This document shows positions 32,301 to 34,658 of a DNA stretch of 34,658 nt, in pieces (position 1 is the stretch's first letter; each line of letters starts with the position of its first letter). The stretch spans positions 1-34,658 of the forward strand of contig JALWHQ010000439.1 in assembly GCA_026983525.1 (NCBI GenBank), written 5' to 3'. The stretch is from Anaerolineae bacterium (GTDB lineage Bacteria; Chloroflexota; Anaerolineae; JAADDB01). Position numbers and translations under genes: made by a program. Below the pieces are notes generated by a model. It saw only the letters and a list, made by a program, of their open reading frames with translations. It searched no databases and was not told the origin of the DNA.

Positions 32301-34574
32301 TCAGGGAGCGCGGCAGCCCGCGATGACGACAGTGCTCTGCCAGACCACCTGCCGCCCCTCCAGGCCGAGGATGGCCTGGCGCAGGGCCTCTGTCTCCGTG
32401 GGGGAAAGGGCGCGCGCCACGCGCGCCAGGTAACTGCGCGGGTCCTCCACGTTCGTCCAGCGCAGGACGTGACCGCGCGCGATGCGCACCTCGGTCTGCT
32501 CGACACTCACCTCCCACGTCTCCACCTGGAATCCCGCGGCCCCCAAAGCCGCGCGCAGGTCGTCCACATCCCACGCGGTCTGCGGGTCGGACGCGTCGGT
32601 GAAGAGGGCCTCCTCGGCCGCGCGCAGACGTTCCCACGCGCGCTCGTCGAACACCTCGCGGGGCAGGAACGCGCTCAACCGCTGGCCCCGCCGCGGCACA
32701 CTTTGGACGAACGCGAACACGCCCCCCTTCCGCAGCACCCGCGCCACTTCGGCGATGAGGTCCACATGGACAGGCAGAGTAGTAAACGCATTGCGGGCCA
32801 AGACAGTGTCAAACAGATTGAATGTGAAGGGCAACACCCAATACCTGATACCTGATACCTGATACTGCTTCTCAGATATTAGATATTGGGTATTGGGTAT
32901 TGCCACCACTCGCGGACGACGAAGGGGATCGAGGTCAGGATAGAAGGTCGCCAGGGCCTGGGCGTCGCGCGGGTCGTCCACCAGGGCCCACACGCCACCC
33001 TCGGGCGCGCGGCGCACCGCCTCCCAGGTGAGCAGGCCCGAGGTCGCGCGCAGGTCGAGCACCAGGTGGTGGCGCTGGACGTTGGCGATTTCGAAGAGGC
33101 GGTCGCGCTGGCGGGCCAGGTGTTCACTCACGCGACCCAGGGTGCGCTGTAGCCAGCGGTCGGCCGCGCGGTCGGCAGGGGAGTAGGTGAGAACCTCGGC
33201 GGGCGCGGCTGCGCTGCCCTCCAGCATGGCCGCCAGTTGCGCCTCGCGGCGGCGCTCCACCAGGGCCTTGATGCGCGCCTCATACCCCTGCTCTGACGGC
33301 TGGTAGAAGACCTTGCCCTTCAGGTTGTCGGGCAGGTATTGCTGGGCGACCCAGTGGTCACGGTAGGCGTGGGGGTACACGTAGCCCCTGCCGTGGCCGA
33401 ACCCCTCCTTGTCGCGGCTGGCGTCCTTGAGGTGGGGGGGCACCTCCCCCTCCCGTTCCTCCTCTACCGTCTTCAGGGCGTCGAAATAGGCCATGACGCT
33501 GTTGGACTTGGGCGCGGTGGCCAGGTAGAGCGCGGCCTGGGCCAGGTGGAACTGGCCCTCGGGCAGGCCCACGCGGTCGAAGGCTTCAGTACAGGCGGTG
33601 ACCACGGCGATGGCGTTGGGATCGGCCAGGCCCACGTCCTCACTGGCGAGGATGAGCATCCGTCGGAAGATGTAGTGGGGGTCCTCGCCCGCGTAAATCA
33701 TCTTGGCCAGCCAGTAGAGGGCCGCGTCGGGGTCGGAGCCGCGCAGGGATTTGATGAAGGCGCTGATGGTGTCGAAGTGGACGTCGCCCTCCTTGTCATA
33801 GAGGACGGCGCGGCGCTGGATGCTCTCCTCGGCCACGGCCATGTCGATGTGGATGACGCCGTTCTCGTCGGGCGGGGTGGTCTCGACGGCCAGTTCCAGC
33901 GCGTTGAGCAGGGCGCGAGCGTCGCCGTTGGCGACGTTGATCAGGTGGTCGAGCGCGTCAGGGTCGATCTGGACGTTCAGGTTGCCGTACCCGCGTTCGG
34001 GGTCGGTGAGCGCGCGCTGGGCAATCGTGCGCAGGTCGTCCTCGCTCAGGGGCTTGAGTTGGAAGACGCGCGAGCGGGAGACGAGGGGCTTGATCACCTC
34101 GAAGTAGGGGTTCTGGGTGGTGGCGCCGATGAAGATGACCGTGCCGTTCTCGACCCAGGGGAGGAGCGCGTCCTGCTGGGCCTTGTTAAAGCGGTGCACC
34201 TCGTCCACGAAGAGGATGGTGCGCTGGCCGTACATGCGCCGCCGCTCCTGGGCCTCTTCGATGGCCTTGCGGATGTCCGCGACGCCCGCGAGGACGGCGT
34301 TGATGGCAATGAAATGGGCCTTGGTGGTGTTGGCGATGATGCGGGCCAGGGTGGTTTTGCCCGTGCCTGGGGGACCGTAGAAGATGAGGGAGGAGAGTTG
34401 GTCGGCCTGGATGGCGCGGCGCAGCAGGCGCCCAGGGCCGACGATGTGCTCCTGGCCCACGAACTCGTTGAGGGTGCGAGGGCGCATGCGCGCGGCCAGG
34501 GGCGCCTCCTTTTCGAGGCGATCCTGGAGGGCCTGGTCGAAGAGGGGGGCAGCGGATTTTGTCTTCTTGGGCAT
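32301..34574 (-). CDS. rarA: RarA/MgsA AAA+ ATPase fused to a SAM-methyltransferase-like domain
   Basis: The protein has 757 residues, against about 430-450 for RarA alone. Residues 1-435 are a complete replication-associated recombination ATPase: [16 protein letters not shown], Walker [10 protein letters not shown] (67-75), Walker [11 protein letters not shown] (120-129), [12 protein letters not shown], and the C-terminal [19 protein letters not shown]. From about 470 a Rossmann methyltransferase-like domain follows. Its motif I is [12 protein letters not shown] instead of the usual D-x-G-x-G-x-G, so cofactor binding may be weak or lost; later [11 protein letters not shown] and [11 protein letters not shown] match the fold. 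Residues 559-580 derive from a heptamer repeat. ATG 34574 lies in repeat DNA without a clear ribosome site. Confidence 0.88.
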   Translation of the reverse strand: MPKKTKSAAPLFDQALQDRLEKEAPLAARMRPRTLNEFVGQEHIVGPGRLLRRAIQADQLSSLIFYGPPGTGKTTLARIIANTTKAHFIAINAVLAGVADIRKAIEEAQERRRMYGQRTILFVDEVHRFNKAQQDALLPWVENGTVIFIGATTQNPYFEVIKPLVSRSRVFQLKPLSEDDLRTIAQRALTDPERGYGNLNVQIDPDALDHLINVANGDARALLNALELAVETTPPDENGVIHIDMAVAEESIQRRAVLYDKEGDVHFDTISAFIKSLRGSDPDAALYWLAKMIYAGEDPHYIFRRMLILASEDVGLADPNAIAVVTACTEAFDRVGLPEGQFHLAQAALYLATAPKSNSVMAYFDALKTVEEEREGEVPPHLKDASRDKEGFGHGRGYVYPHAYRDHWVAQQYLPDNLKGKVFYQPSEQGYEARIKALVERRREAQLAAMLEGSAAAPAEVLTYSPADRAADRWLQRTLGRVSEHLARQRDRLFEIANVQRHHLVLDLRATSGLLTWEAVRRAPEGGVWALVDDPRDAQALATFYPDLDPLRRPRVVAIPNTQYLISEKQYQVSGIRYWVLPFTFNLFDTVLARNAFTTLPVHVDLIAEVARVLRKGGVFAFVQSVPRRGQRLSAFLPREVFDERAWERLRAAEEALFTDASDPQTAWDVDDLRAALGAAGFQVETWEVSVEQTEVRIARGHVLRWTNVEDPRSYLARVARALSPTETEALRQAILGLEGRQVVWQSTVVIAGCRAP
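32835..32900. repeat. Heptamer repeat embedded in the rarA-methyltransferase coding region
   Basis: CCCAATACCTGATACCTGAT on the left and ATTGGGTATTGGGTAT on the right are the same GGTATTG/GGTATCA words, in the same inverted layout, as the intergenic elements at 2131 and 19097. It adds 22 codons (559-580) without a stop, in the loop before the [10 protein letters not shown] strand. Confidence 0.85.
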
Positions 34575-34580
34575 GGTGTT

Positions 34581-34643
34581 GTAATGCGTAATGCGTAATC
34601 CGTAACGGTTCTATCGTCCATCGTCCATGGTCTATCGTCCATT
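34581..34643. repeat. Heptamer repeats upstream of rarA
   Basis: GTAATGC-GTAATGC-GTAATCC units (34581-34606) are followed by TATCGTCCATCGTCCATGGT and TATCGTCCAT (34611-34643). Two different word families are joined. They form the leader of the rarA fusion gene; no promoter is recognisable. Confidence 0.75.
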
Positions 34644-34658
34644 CTAACATACGTGGGG

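Noticed and set aside
33339-34598. 419-codon plus-strand frame opposite rarA
   Set aside because: Gly/Val/Asp-rich antisense shadow; Walker motifs on the minus strand identify the real gene.

Overview
The window looks like a GC-rich chromosome of a filamentous, probably thermophilic Chloroflexota (Anaerolineae/Caldilineae-like). The grounds are long Thr-Pro linkers in secreted proteins, a very large STAND-ATPase/SARP-type regulator, spacers full of heptanucleotide repeats, and secreted proteins that end in an aromatic-Leu/Met-Pro tail. This placement is inferred from style, because no rRNA is present.

Layout. 1-2070 (+): the 3' part of an amrS-like radical SAM gene, then a UbiD-family decarboxylase. 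2222-2845 (+): a SanA/DUF218 protein. 2926-5961 (-): a methionine/aspartate-family unit with promoter, SAM-I riboswitch, terminator/antiterminator, cystathionine gamma-synthase and aspartokinase. 6245-8095: small membrane proteins, a decayed PIN toxin and two unknown genes. 8393-22451 (-): the most distinctive region. It encodes five secreted beta-propeller proteins (four of a WxxTYGG/QTSDGGY repeat type and one 14-repeat RCC1-like protein), two small proteins coupled to one of them, and a 1068-residue STAND/HEAT/SARP-BTAD regulator. 22617-22692 (-): tRNA-Lys(CTT) with a consensus promoter and a terminator. 22904-27794 (-): coaBC, an HD phosphohydrolase, a membrane-tethered clan GH-A glycosidase and an SH3-domain lipoprotein. 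28023-30470 (-): GH31 alpha-glucosidase. 30532-32093 (-): a HEPN/MNT toxin-antitoxin-like module with a second nucleotidyltransferase. 32301-34574 (-): RarA/MgsA fused to a methyltransferase-like domain.

The most interesting reading is that the propeller cluster is a regulated surface-protein system. Two promoters, at 12428-12463 and 19054-19089, carry the identical 18-bp sequence TTTGTTC-ACAC-TTTGTTC, which is two direct heptamers at an 11-bp period. In each it lies exactly 12 nt upstream of a TGCTATRT extended -10. This is the geometry of SARP operators, and a SARP-like regulator gene lies next to the second copy. All five secreted proteins end within a few residues of the stop codon in [FYW][LM]P plus four residues, which could be an undescribed C-terminal sorting or attachment tag. 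One paralogue has shrunk to a single propeller blade.

A second theme is a family of intergenic heptanucleotide repeats, usually arranged as inverted arms. One copy sits in frame inside the methyltransferase part of the RarA fusion and adds about 22 residues.
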